DNA from: Streptomyces griseus
Lineage (GTDB): Bacteria > Bdellovibrionota > Bdellovibrionia > Bdellovibrionales > Bdellovibrionaceae
Direction: 5' to 3'
DNA: 47,832 bases
Assembly (NCBI GenBank): GCA_943330705.2
Contig: CALQIT020000014.1
Coordinates: 1 to 47,832 of the forward strand
The notes beneath the pieces are model-generated. The model did no database searches, was not told where the DNA came from, and saw only the letters and a list, made by a program, of their open reading frames with translations. The position numbers and the translations under genes were made by a program. The stretch's first letter is position 1; each line of letters opens with the position of its first letter. Below are positions 16,907-25,416 of the stretch, piece by piece.

Positions 16907-17713
16907 ATGCGTTTCATCGATGGCATTTAAGTCACTTGTTTCCAGCGTGAGCGAAAGACTGTCCAAATTTTGCTTCATGTGTAGTGAATCCTTAGTGCCA
17001 GTGATTGGCAACATTCCAACTTGGCGAGCAAAAGCGAAAATGACCTGAGAAGGCGTTACGCTTAGGCGCTCAGCAATCCGGCTAACTTTTGCACCATCTA
17101 CTAGATCTTTATTTGCCGTTAGTAGCGAAAAACCCTGAAAGACAACATTGTTTTCCAAACAGTACATTCTCTTTTCGCGATCCCATCCAGTGCGCGCGAA
17201 GGTACGGATTTGCGCAAAGGTTGGCTTTACTTTGGCTCCCTCATAAAGCTCTTTCAGCTGGGATGCAGTGACGTTACTGACTCCAAGGAATCGAGTTCGC
17301 TTTTCCGCGTGCAAGGCTTCCATCTCCCGCCACGCTTCCCAATCCATTTTATCCAAGGACGGTCCGTTGGGAATCGATGGTCCGTGCAATATCAAAGAAT
17401 CCAAATAATCCGTTTGCAAATGCTCAAGAGAACTTTCAAAGGACTGCCGAACCTGAGTTGCTGTGGGCGCCTCGGGATCATAGGGCAATCGGTGATCCTG
17501 GCCGCGCTGATAAGTAAATTTTGTTTGCAAGAAAAGTTCGGATCGAGAAACTCCAGACGCCTTCAAGGCCTCACCCACGCCTGCCTCGTAATAATGCTTA
17601 CGCTGATTGGCAGTGTCGATGCCACGAAATCCCGCAGCAAGGGCCCTGGCGACGCAGTCTTGAGTCGCATCTTCTTTCCAAGCGGTTCCATATAAAAATT
17701 TTGGAATTTGCAT
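16901..17713 (-). CDS. Aldo-keto reductase
   Basis: 270 residues from ATG 17713. An upstream extension in the same frame (to 17812) is mostly the flanking repeat and is left out because M-Q-I-P-K-F-L-Y-G-T-A matches the family start. The catalytic tetrad is visible: Asp33 (G-I-D-T-A), Tyr41/42, Lys65 and His110 (I-L-H-G-P). C-terminal P-I-T-G-T-K-D-S corresponds to the NADP(H)-binding loop. The family reduces carbonyls or sugars with NADPH; the substrate is unknown. It stands alone, bracketed by imperfect direct repeats, next to degraded genes. Confidence 0.88.
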   Translation of the reverse strand: MQIPKFLYGTAWKEDATQDCVARALAAGFRGIDTANQRKHYYEAGVGEALKASGVSRSELFLQTKFTYQRGQDHRLPYDPEAPTATQVRQSFESSLEHLQTDYLDSLILHGPSIPNGPSLDKMDWEAWREMEALHAEKRTRFLGVSNVTASQLKELYEGAKVKPTFAQIRTFARTGWDREKRMYCLENNVVFQGFSLLTANKDLVDGAKVSRIAERLSVTPSQVIFAFARQVGMLPITGTKDSLHMKQNLDSLSLTLETSDLNAIDETHL

Positions 17714-17734
17714 AAAGCTCAAAATTACTCCAGA

Positions 17735-17763
17735 GTTCGAGACCCATATGGCTTCGCTCGAAA
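17735..17763. repeat. Imperfect direct repeat, copy 2 (upstream of aldo-keto reductase)
   Basis: Partner of the copy at 16878-16906, 857 bases away, lying 22 bases upstream of the aldo-keto reductase start. Just right of it, 17777-17808 resembles 16155-16200. Confidence 0.55.
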
Positions 17764-17843
17764 AAGCCCAACTAACTATTTGAAAATATTGAAGAAACAA
17801 ATGGCGGACCATCCGCCTTGGTATCTTGCCTAAGTGTTCCTCA

Positions 17844-18258
17844 GATGGAACTCATTGTAAATAAAGAGTTTATTTATATTCCAGTCTTCAAAAATAAGGG
17901 TTCCTCACTCAAAAATATGTCACTGAGGGCCTTTCGATCCAGCAAATCTCCGAACAAATAGGTTCCTCAAAAGAAGCTGTGCGCAGCGCATTGATTGGCT
18001 TTGAAAGTCCAGTCCGTGAAGCTTGTCAGCACCATGGCAGACCTTCCCAACCGCCGTATGGCCAACGTGTAATTCAAGGGCGGGCCGTTCCATTTTGCAG
18101 AACAACGAGCTGTTGAGGCCGCTAAGGAAATGCACAGCCAGGGTTTAAGTCTGCGACAGATTGCGAAAATTCTAACTCAGATGAAAATCCCCACGAAGTG
18201 CAGGGGTCAAAGCTGGCACCCACAGATGGTGAAGAGAATTTTAAACAATCAGTCTTGA
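17844..18258 (+). pseudogene. Recombinase-like helix-turn-helix gene remnant, frameshifted
   Basis: Three frames must be joined. ATG 17844 opens M-E-L-I-V-N-K-E-F. From about 17903 another frame reads G-L-S-I-Q-Q-I-S-E-Q-I-G-S-S-K-E-A-V-R. From about 18098 a third frame reads G-L-S-L-R-Q-I-A-K-I-L and then I-P-T-K-x-x-G-Q-S-W-H-P-Q-M-V-K-R-I-L before TGA 18258. The last segment is the classic C-terminal helix-turn-helix region of serine recombinases/resolvases, and the middle segment is a second HTH-like repeat. No catalytic Ser domain is seen. At least two frameshifts make it non-functional. Confidence 0.65.
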
Positions 18259-18364
18259 CCCCTCAATAGCCCTCGCTGCAGTGCCTTTCCTTTTTGGAGG
18301 CAACAAGGTTGTTGCAAACAAGAGCGTATCGCACGCGGGGGTTCTTTTCAAAAATCGGCTGTAA

Positions 18365-19458
18365 ACTTTACCAGCCTTACAGTCTATAACGACCAACAGC
18401 GGCAACCATCGCGTCTTAATTCGAATAAAACCGATTTTTAGCACCCAAATTCATAAGGGTGATCTCACGCAAGGTTATGGGCTGTTTGCCAAAATTAATT
18501 CGACTGAACTTGCGCGGGTGATTTCAAATCTGGTTAATAACTCTGTTGAAGCATTCTCTGGTCCAGGGCGCGTGGCGAGCGCGGAGTTACTCACGGCAAA
18601 GACGGCACGGCCAGTGGTTCCGGCATTGGGGTTTTTCACGCTCGTGAGACGATCGAAAAATTCGGCGGCAAGTTTCAGATTCAGTCGCAAGTCGGCATGG
18701 GTACGATGATCACGATCACGCTTCCGCGAGTGGCGGCGCCCAGTTGGTTTGTTGAAACGATTGTGCTTCCTGAAAATTCCACCGTCACTTCTGCCGATGA
18801 CGACCAAACGATCCATCAAATCTGGGCTGGTCGATTATCATCGGCTGGCAGTGAAGCCGCTGGCATCAAGCATACGAACTTCACTTCGCTTGCGCGATTT
18901 GTTGAATGGGCAAGTGTTAACCAAACGCAAGTGGCGCAGTTCTTTGTTGATTACGAGTTCCTTGGACAAAATGGCAATGGCTTAGATGCAATCGAACGCG
19001 CGGGTATAGCGGCAAAAGCAATTCTTGTGACCTCTCGCTATGAAGAGCCGCAGGTGCTCGCACGAGCTGCGAAGATGGGTGTCAAGATCATCCCAAAGGG
19101 CTTAGCGCCGTATGTGCCGCTTGAAATTGAAAAGGCGCGCGTGAAATACGACGCGATTCTCATTGATGATGATTCGCTGGTTCACATGACGTGGAAGATG
19201 GCGGCGAAAGAAAATGCCAAGAGCTTGTTATGCTTTTCAGATCAAGGAGAGTTTTTGGCAAATGCCGCCATGATTGACCTTGCAACACCAATCTATATCG
19301 ATGTGAGTCTGGGCAATGGCGTGCGCGGTGAAGGCGTGGCTACCAAAGCGGCAAGCCTTGGTTTTACAACGATCTATCTCGCTACCGGCTTTGACCCTGG
19401 TGCGATCACAAAGCCTGATTGCGTGCGGTCCGTGGTTGGTAAAGATCCTGTGTTTTAG
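18365..19458 (+). pseudogene. Truncated, frameshifted sensor histidine kinase with receiver domains
   Basis: Coding similarity starts near 18365 without a start codon. E-L-A-R-V-I-S-N-L-V-N-N-S-V-E-A-F is a histidine-kinase N-box. After a frameshift/deletion at about 18560-18600, another frame gives G-S-G-I-G-V-F-H-A-R-E-T-I-E (G2 box) and G-M-G-T-M-I-T-I-T-L-P. The same frame then continues through two receiver-like domains (D-D-D-Q...; D-Y-E-F-L...; I-L-I-D-D-D-S...) to TAG 19458. The dimerisation/His domain and all sensor parts are missing. The piece from ATG 18697 (253 codons) could still be translated. It abuts the recombinase remnant, consistent with a rearrangement; 18259-18364 between them shows nothing recognisable. 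Confidence 0.75.
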
Positions 19459-19490
19459 TGGATGAGGACAACATCTAAAGCATACTATTG

Positions 19491-20315
19491 CTAAACGCTG
19501 ACTTGATAATCCCGAAGGGCTTCAGTTAGTGAGGTCTTGAAGTCAGTGGATTGCTTTCGAGTACCGATAATTAAAGCGCATGGGACTCCGAATTTTCCAG
19601 CCGGAAAATCCTTTTCGTAGGTGCCGGGTATGACCACCGAATTTTTTGGAACGCGGCCTTTGTATTGAATTTCGTTTTTTTGACTGATATCGATTATTTT
19701 AGTGCTGGCGGTGATCACTACGCCGGCGCCCAGAACGGCGCCCTCTTCGATCACGGCACCTTCAACCACAATACTGCGGCTGCCAATGAAGGCGTTGTCT
19801 TCGATGATGACCGGTGAGGCTTGCACGGGCTCAAGAACTCCTCCGATTCCCACGCCGCCAGACAAATGCACGTTTTTGCCGATCTGTGCACAGGAACCAA
19901 CCGTGGCCCAAGTATCAATCATAGTCCCGCTGCCAACAAAGGCCCCGATATTTATGAAAGACGGCATAAGAATAGCCCCGGGTTCAATGAAACATCCTTT
20001 TCGCGCAATGGCCTGGGGGACGACTCGAACACCTTGTTTTTCACTCCACGTTTTTAAAGGGATTTTATCGTAAAACTGCAAGTCACCGGCTTGAATAACC
20101 GTCATTTTTTGCAGGCGGAAATAAAGTAAAATAGCCCGCTTAATCCAAGCATTGGTTTGCCATTGGCCCTCATGTTTTTCACAGACCCGCAATAGGCCTT
20201 GGTCAAGGCCTTCAATCACCGACAGAATAGCGTCTTTTTCGTGAGCATTAAGATCATCAATTTTTCGACCCGCTGAAATTTCTTGTTCAAGGCGCTCAAT
20301 TTGTGCGGCTGGCAT
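19491..20315 (-). CDS. dapD: Tetrahydrodipicolinate N-succinyltransferase
   Basis: 274 residues, identical in length to E. coli DapD. The left-handed beta-helix hexapeptide core includes D-T-W-A-T-V-G-S-C-A-Q-I-G-K-N-V and G-G-V-G-I-G-G-V-L-E-P, the DapD signature. The enzyme transfers succinyl from succinyl-CoA to tetrahydrodipicolinate in the succinylase route to meso-diaminopimelate and lysine. GGAG sits eight bases upstream of ATG 20315. The start lies inside the 3' end of the MpaA-like gene (20-base overlap), so the two are translationally linked. Confidence 0.96.
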   Translation of the reverse strand: MPAAQIERLEQEISAGRKIDDLNAHEKDAILSVIEGLDQGLLRVCEKHEGQWQTNAWIKRAILLYFRLQKMTVIQAGDLQFYDKIPLKTWSEKQGVRVVPQAIARKGCFIEPGAILMPSFINIGAFVGSGTMIDTWATVGSCAQIGKNVHLSGGVGIGGVLEPVQASPVIIEDNAFIGSRSIVVEGAVIEEGAVLGAGVVITASTKIIDISQKNEIQYKGRVPKNSVVIPGTYEKDFPAGKFGVPCALIIGTRKQSTDFKTSLTEALRDYQVSV

Positions 20316-20964
20316 GGCGTTTCTCCGTCACTTTAAGGGACTCTATCAGGGCCGGGACATGAAGTTTAATTATATCAATTGGGGCTGAGTCTCGTTGGAT
20401 TTCATAGGTCAACACCGGGATTTTTTGCTCGTTTCCGTAATTGCCTAGGCTTCCCGGAGTTGGGTAGCCGATGTCGGCCTCGATTTTATAGCCGGTCCAC
20501 TTTGAAATACACTCTGCTTCTGGCATGCAGTCACCATTTGGATTTACCAATGGAAACCACGAGTGCAAGGTCACAATCAGACAAGGGGGATAACGCTTTA
20601 GAAATTTAACCAAGGCCTGATTTTCAGGTTCGCTATTTGCGGCAGGTCCCGGAGCATAACGTGGATTTGGTGCTAAGGGATTCCAATCCGAGGTCGGCAG
20701 ATTGCGGTTAAGGTCGACACCTCTGGAATTGGTGCGAGTTTTTGCAAAAACGCCTTCCATATTGAAAGTTGGAACCAAGGTCACATTTAGCTTAAATGGG
20801 AAACTGGTTAGAAAGGCCTCAAGCAAGCCATGTGCGGCAACAATTCCTTCGTATTCGTCGCCATGGACTCCGCCAAGGATCAAAACCTCGGGGCCATGAT
20901 TGGTGAATCGATAGGCAGGTATTGGAATCAGCTGTGGCGATTTTGCAAAAATAAAGTTTGTCAT
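20296..20964 (-). CDS. M14 carboxypeptidase-like murein peptide amidase (MpaA-like)
   Basis: 222 residues from ATG 20964. A longer start at 21036 would overlap the divergent lysA start codon and has no ribosome site, so the shorter one is preferred. M14 zinc-site features are present: G-V-H-G-D-E-Y-E (His/Glu ligands), R-G-V-D-L-N-R-N-L-P, T-L-H-S-W (His ligand) and L-T-Y-E-I with the catalytic Glu. The size and G-G-V-H-G-D-E form resemble E. coli MpaA, which cleaves gamma-D-Glu-meso-DAP in recycled murein peptides. Its place between dapD and lysA supports a role in DAP supply. No signal peptide is evident, so it is probably cytoplasmic. Confidence 0.8.
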   Translation of the reverse strand: MTNFIFAKSPQLIPIPAYRFTNHGPEVLILGGVHGDEYEGIVAAHGLLEAFLTSFPFKLNVTLVPTFNMEGVFAKTRTNSRGVDLNRNLPTSDWNPLAPNPRYAPGPAANSEPENQALVKFLKRYPPCLIVTLHSWFPLVNPNGDCMPEAECISKWTGYKIEADIGYPTPGSLGNYGNEQKIPVLTYEIQRDSAPIDIIKLHVPALIESLKVTEKRHASRTN

Positions 20965-21034
20965 AAATTCTTTCACTAGTTTAGCTTTGAACTTAGAGTA
21001 AGATTTGCTGAACTTCAACCCCTGAGGACCCTTC

Positions 21035-22273
21035 ATGTCAGTGCTGAGTTACAATTCCCAGGGTGATCTGACCATGGATGGCCGAAATTTAGGCGATTTT
21101 ACCGGTGCAGGGCCAGTCTATGTCTATTCGCGGTCCGGCATCAAAAAACAGCTAGAAACCTATTTAAGTGCAATTTCTGAGGCCGTTAGCAATTTCGGAG
21201 TGCACTACGCGGTTAAAGCCAATCACCATCCCGAAATTTTGCAGATTTTTTCCCAAGCCGGCATTGGCCTGGATGTGGTCAGCGGCGGCGAGCTGAAAAG
21301 GGGCCTTGCTGCCGGTTTTGCGGCCCAGCAGATTATTTTTTCAGGGGTTGCGAAATCCAAAGACGAGATCCGCTTGGCTTTGTCCGAAGGCGTTTTCCAA
21401 TTGAATGTCGAAAGTATCAACGAGCTCCAGCGAATTGCCAGAATAGTGACAGGAATAGTGACAGGAATAGTGACAGGAATAGTGACTGAAGTTCAGTCGC
21501 CGATGATGAGGCAAAAAAAAGCAGCCTTGTGTCTGCGAATCAATCCCGAAGTGAACCCTGAAACCCATCCTTACATTTCAACGGGATTTAAAGAGAACAA
21601 ATTTGGCATTCCCGAGTCACAAATTGCTGAATGTTTAGCAATCATCAAGGCCCATTCCAGTCTAGAGCTAGTGGGCTTAAGCGTTCACATCGGGTCCCAG
21701 TTGATTCAATTCGGTGCCCTTTCCGAGGCCTTAAAAAAGCTCAGGCAAACTTATCAGGAAATACAGGCCCAGGGATTTCCCTTGGGGCGATTAGATATTG
21801 GCGGCGGGGTTGGAATCGTTTACGAAAGTGATATCAGCAAGGATCAAAATATCTTGCAGGATTACGGCAAGACGCTAAAGGCCGAGCTTAAGGGGTTCTC
21901 AGGAAAAATTCAGTTCGAGCCAGGTCGTGTGTTGGTGGCGCGCTCAGGCGTATTGTTAACACAAATTCAGTATATCAAGAAAACTCCGCATAAAAACTTT
22001 GTCATCGTCAACTCCGGCATGCACCACTTGATGCGTCCGGCACTGTATCAGGCGCATCACCGAATTTGGCCGCTGAAAAAAAGATCCGGGCCAACACTTA
22101 TCGCCGATGTTGCGGGTCCCATTTGTGAGTCTTCGGATTTTTTGGGTAAAAAGCGAGAATTTAGCCCCTTGGAAGAAGGGGATTGGTTAGCGGTGTTGGA
22201 TACTGGCGCTTACGGGGCCGTAATGGCAAGTGGCTACAACAGTTTTGATCCAGCTGCAGAAGTATTTTTCTAA
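21035..22273 (+). CDS. lysA: Diaminopimelate decarboxylase
   Basis: 412 residues. The PLP lysine is Lys61 (Y-A-V-K-A-N-H-H). S-V-H-I-G-S-Q, the glycine-rich D-I-G-G-G-V-G-I phosphate loop, E-P-G-R and C-E-S-S-D-F are all in place, so the alanine-racemase-fold and C-terminal barrel are recognisable. It converts meso-DAP to L-lysine. CTGAGGACC precedes ATG 21035. Residues about 136-151 contain a G-I-V-T repeat from a 12-base tandem array. The C-terminus ends abruptly at G-Y-N-S-F-D-P-A-A-E-V-F-F, whereas homologues have Y-N-x-R-P-R followed by about 20 more residues. It is convergent with murI. Confidence 0.93.
   Translation: MSVLSYNSQGDLTMDGRNLGDFTGAGPVYVYSRSGIKKQLETYLSAISEAVSNFGVHYAVKANHHPEILQIFSQAGIGLDVVSGGELKRGLAAGFAAQQIIFSGVAKSKDEIRLALSEGVFQLNVESINELQRIARIVTGIVTGIVTGIVTEVQSPMMRQKKAALCLRINPEVNPETHPYISTGFKENKFGIPESQIAECLAIIKAHSSLELVGLSVHIGSQLIQFGALSEALKKLRQTYQEIQAQGFPLGRLDIGGGVGIVYESDISKDQNILQDYGKTLKAELKGFSGKIQFEPGRVLVARSGVLLTQIQYIKKTPHKNFVIVNSGMHHLMRPALYQAHHRIWPLKKRSGPTLIADVAGPICESSDFLGKKREFSPLEEGDWLAVLDTGAYGAVMASGYNSFDPAAEVFF
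21441..21487. repeat. 12-bp tandem repeat inside lysA
   Basis: Three exact copies of gaatagtgacag (21441-21476) and a near-complete fourth (21477-21487). In frame, they give I-V-T-G repeats in the region between the barrel strands. The 12-base unit allows slippage without loss of frame. Confidence 0.92.
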
Positions 22274-22287
22274 AAGATATTTTAGGC

Positions 22288-23097
22288 TTACAAATTACAA
22301 ATGCAAAGTTCGTCAATCTGAAGGGGATCCAAAGTTGTTTCGGCCATCCTTGCAAATTGGCTTGAAAGATCCGTGCACCAAACTTGAATTTTACCTTTTT
22401 TTGCAGTGGACCGCGGGATTCGTCCTGACCTCAGATCAGCTTCAATCATTGCACTTACGGACTGTCCGCAATCGATCAGTTGGACATTTTGTCCGACGGC
22501 TTTGACGATGGACTGCTTCAGCAAGGGGTAGTGCGTGCAACCTAAAACCAAGGTATCCACATCCGCGGCGATGATCGGCTGAACATAGCGGTAGACAATA
22601 AGATTTGTCAGCGGATCGTCGATCCAGCCCTCTTCAGCAAGTGGGACAAACAGCGGGCAAGCTTGAGAAAAAACTTGGATTTTTGGATTCTGCAATTGAA
22701 TGGCACGTTGATAACTGCCGCTTTGAATTGTGGCGCGGGTGCCAAGGACGCCAACTTTTTGCGAGACCGTGGCCTTTGCTGCGGCTATTGCCCCGGGCCC
22801 AATGACATTGTAAAGTGGAATTGAATTCCATTCGTGCTCACTGACTTGGGACGAAGCCGAGTTGCAGGCGATAATTAAAGCCTTCACGCCTTGGGCGGCC
22901 AGAAAATTCATGATTTGTTCAGAGTATTTGCGAATGGTTTCCGGTGATTTCGAACCGTATGGAAGTCGCGCCGTATCGCCAATATAGAGAAAATTTTCTT
23001 GCGGAAAATGCATGGCTAAAGACTTCAGAACGGTAAGGCCACCAATCCCTGAATCGAAAACACCAATCGGCATCTGAGTGAGTTTTGAATCTTGCAC
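22288..23097 (-). CDS. murI: Glutamate racemase
   Basis: 269 residues from GTG 23097, or 261 from ATG 23073 (M-P-I-G-V-F-D-S-G-I-G-G); neither has a clear ribosome site. The two catalytic cysteines are Cys78 (A-C-N-S-A-S) and Cys187 (L-G-C-T-H-Y-P), and F-D-S-G-I-G-G-L carries the conserved Asp. It makes D-glutamate for peptidoglycan. It ends 14 bases from the end of lysA, convergently, and continues the DAP/peptidoglycan theme. Confidence 0.96.
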   Translation of the reverse strand: MQDSKLTQMPIGVFDSGIGGLTVLKSLAMHFPQENFLYIGDTARLPYGSKSPETIRKYSEQIMNFLAAQGVKALIIACNSASSQVSEHEWNSIPLYNVIGPGAIAAAKATVSQKVGVLGTRATIQSGSYQRAIQLQNPKIQVFSQACPLFVPLAEEGWIDDPLTNLIVYRYVQPIIAADVDTLVLGCTHYPLLKQSIVKAVGQNVQLIDCGQSVSAMIEADLRSGRIPRSTAKKGKIQVWCTDLSSQFARMAETTLDPLQIDELCICNL

Positions 23098-23122
23098 GAG
23101 ATTAATGTATTTTATCTTGTCA

Positions 23123-23158
23123 GAAAAAACAAAGGCCGTCGTTACCGGCGGCCTTTGT
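23123..23158 (-). terminator. Intrinsic terminator for the IMPDH-family gene
   Basis: On the minus strand, ACAAAGGCCG and CGGCCTTTGT form a perfect 10-bp G/C-rich stem with a 10-base loop, directly followed by a T-run (TTTTTTC). It lies about 137 bases after the stop of the IMPDH/GMPR gene and just before murI, so it separates the two transcripts. Confidence 0.85.
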
Positions 23159-23294
23159 GAACAAACAACAATTTATCCAATCCCATCACATATTTTTCAA
23201 TGTTGCTGGATAAGCATGGCCAAGAGTAAGGTTTTCAAATACCCAGGTCAAAGGGTCCAAGGTCCAGCTTTCCGAATCTTAATTATACTTTGCG

Positions 23295-24350
23295 TTAAAA
23301 TTGTTTTGGGACACCGTGTGCATGGGACTCAAATACACCAGCTGCGCTCATTTCAATAAAACGCGCTTTTTCCTGAAGTTCAGCGATGGTCGTGGCATTT
23401 ATATAACTCATGCCGCTACGAATTCCGCCGGTAACCTCATTGATCACATCTTTGACGTGCCCTTTGACGGCCACATGGGTGCTTTCGCCCTCTGGTGCCA
23501 TTCCTTGGGGAACGCCGCCACGCCACGAGACCTGAGCTGCCTTAGAAGCCATGCCTCGGTATTGTTTGCGGCCGTTTTTAATTTCCCCCGGAGTTTCGAT
23601 GGTCCCAGAAAGCATCGAGCCCAACATCACGCAGCTGGCACCGGCGGCAAAGGCTTTCACGATGTCGCCCGAGTTTCGCATTCCACCGTCGGCGATGACG
23701 GGGACTCCGTATTCATTTGCGACTTCAGCACAAAGTGCAATGGCTGAAAGTTGGGGAACTCCGCAGCCCGTAATAATTCGAGTTGTGCACATAGAGCCCG
23801 GTCCAATTCCAACTTTGATGGCATCGGCGCCGGCCTCGATTAAATCAAGTGCTGCTTCCTGAGTCGCTAAATTTCCCGCGATGATTTCAATGTCTGCAAA
23901 GCGATCCTTAAGCCATTTCATCACTTCGATCATGGCAATGGAGTGGCCGTGGGCAATGTCGATTGTCATAATGTTGACCCCGGCTTGGATCAAGGCGGTG
24001 GCTCGTTCTTGATAATCGTCGTTGACCCCGATGCTGGCAGAAATCGCGGCAGCACCAGAGTCCTTTACCAGATTCACAAAGCTAACTTGATCTTTAATAC
24101 TGGCAAAGCGATGAAGAATTCCAAGGCCACCCATTTGGTGCATGGCAATGGCCATGTCGCTTTCAGTGATGGTATCCATGTTCGCACTTACGATCGGCGT
24201 TTCCAGAAATTTTGTTTTCGTAATTTTACTGGTCAGCAAGGGGTCGCGCCGCGATCGAACATCAGAGCGACTGGGAACCATCAGCACATCATCAAAGGTT
24301 AAGCCCCGGCTGCGGTTCTTGATATCTTTCCATTGAAATATGAGACTCAC
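23295..24350 (-). CDS. IMP dehydrogenase/GMP reductase family enzyme without CBS domains
   Basis: 351 residues from GTG 24350, chosen because AAAGGAG lies six bases upstream; an in-frame TTG at 24374 is less likely. The family active-site loop [11 protein letters not shown] places the catalytic Cys at 188, and S-A-N-M-D-T-I-T-E and [11 protein letters not shown] are present. The regulatory CBS pair of typical IMP dehydrogenase is missing. Y-R-G-M-A-S-K-A-A resembles GMP reductase, while the end ([10 protein letters not shown]) resembles IMP dehydrogenase, so the direction (IMP to XMP, or GMP to IMP) is not settled. Its start overlaps the upstream membrane-protein gene by 59 bases. Confidence 0.85.
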   Translation of the reverse strand: MSLIFQWKDIKNRSRGLTFDDVLMVPSRSDVRSRRDPLLTSKITKTKFLETPIVSANMDTITESDMAIAMHQMGGLGILHRFASIKDQVSFVNLVKDSGAAAISASIGVNDDYQERATALIQAGVNIMTIDIAHGHSIAMIEVMKWLKDRFADIEIIAGNLATQEAALDLIEAGADAIKVGIGPGSMCTTRIITGCGVPQLSAIALCAEVANEYGVPVIADGGMRNSGDIVKAFAAGASCVMLGSMLSGTIETPGEIKNGRKQYRGMASKAAQVSWRGGVPQGMAPEGESTHVAVKGHVKDVINEVTGGIRSGMSYINATTIAELQEKARFIEMSAAGVFESHAHGVPKQF

Positions 24351-25317
24351 GAAGGCTCCTTTCGAAAATGCCAAATAGCGACAGCACCAAACCGGTCGAC
24401 ACTATCACTTCAATCAGACAAAACAAACTAGCAGTAATGGGGTGGGTTTCAAAATGGCGAATCTTGTCAAATTGTGAAAAAAAGACAGGGAAAATCAGCA
24501 CCGAAAAGGCAAGGACAACCGCAATCTTCCAGCGCCGGCCCTTTGCCAGTTGTGCGCATGTGCTTAATGCATCAACACTACCCTTGTGGTAATTGGGGTG
24601 AAAAACGACAATAAATGGCACTAAACTAAATTCTAGAATTTTATACAAACCTGGCAACAGAAACAGCAGACTCCAGCCCAAAGTTTTACCCCAAACCCGC
24701 AAAGTTTCTTTCAGCGAGTAGCCCAGATTATTTTTTAGATAAAGACTTCGGCTTTGAGCTTGATCGGTTCTTCTTTTCCAAGCTTCAAAAAGCACAAGCA
24801 GGGTTATCAAAGTCGGAAACCATAAGTTTAAAAGAATGGAGCTAGGAATAAAAAACCAAAGTTCCGGGGACTTTTCGCTAGAGCTGAGGTGACGTTCAAT
24901 TTCCCGAGTAATTTTCTGATCAGCAAGGGTAGACAAAATCTGCAAGAGCCACAAAAGCAAAATATTCTTTTTCAGGGTCAAAAACAAAAGCTGACCCCAG
25001 GACTTAAGGCTAATCATAGGCGCATTCAAGCTTTGAATGCGATCTGAGTCAAGGCCCTCGGGCGGCATGGGCGCGGGTATTGCGGTGGTATCGGGCAATT
25101 CTAAAAATTGAGTTCTAATGCCATCGAAAACACGTAATGTTGCGAATTCGATGTTGGCCGGTCTTTTGGCAAAATGGCCCTTGATTAGCGCCGGGGGAAC
25201 ATATTTTAGTACCCAAGTCCTCCGGAACAATATGTAGCGGCTGGCCTTGCCACGCAGGCTCTGAGCTTGCGGTTTGCGAAAAAAGATGGCGCTATTTAAA
25301 AGAGTCACGCCAAGCAA
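24292..25317 (-). CDS. Multi-pass membrane protein, unknown family
   Basis: 341 residues if TTG 25317 is used; the true start is uncertain because no good ribosome site is seen. Residues 1-100 are mostly hydrophilic. From about 105 there are five or six hydrophobic segments (for example I-L-L-L-W-L-L-Q-I-L, L-I-T-L-L-V-L, S-L-L-F-L-L-P-G-L, V-V-L-A-F-S-V-L-I-F and G-L-V-L-S-L-F-G-I). It loosely resembles bacterial membrane proteins of the glycerophosphoryl/DUF975-like type, but no family can be named. The 3' end contains the ribosome site and first codons of the IMPDH-family gene, implying coupling. Confidence 0.65.
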   Translation of the reverse strand: MLGVTLLNSAIFFRKPQAQSLRGKASRYILFRRTWVLKYVPPALIKGHFAKRPANIEFATLRVFDGIRTQFLELPDTTAIPAPMPPEGLDSDRIQSLNAPMISLKSWGQLLFLTLKKNILLLWLLQILSTLADQKITREIERHLSSSEKSPELWFFIPSSILLNLWFPTLITLLVLFEAWKRRTDQAQSRSLYLKNNLGYSLKETLRVWGKTLGWSLLFLLPGLYKILEFSLVPFIVVFHPNYHKGSVDALSTCAQLAKGRRWKIAVVLAFSVLIFPVFFSQFDKIRHFETHPITASLFCLIEVIVSTGLVLSLFGIFERSLRESHISMERYQEPQPGLNL

Positions 25318-25416
25318 AAAACTAATGAACAGATTAGATGACTAAGCGAGGACTCCTGTGGGCCAGTCGGTAGCTTAGTTAGAGTTGGGCTGGAGCTCAA
25401 GGCGGGATTATGGTGC

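Noticed and set aside
17714-17812. N-terminal extension of the aldo-keto reductase
   Set aside because: The extra 33 codons are mostly repeat sequence; family alignment by eye supports ATG 17713.
17735-17830. tRNA-like phrases (gttcgag...; ...tggcgg...) near 16190, 16880 and 17740
   Set aside because: No cloverleaf, anticodon arm or paired acceptor could be assembled, so no tRNA is called; the similarities are kept as repeats only.
18241-18444. 67-codon minus-strand frame between the two pseudogenes
   Set aside because: Part of it lies over the kinase remnant on the plus strand, which has recognisable motifs; no family or start site supports the minus frame.
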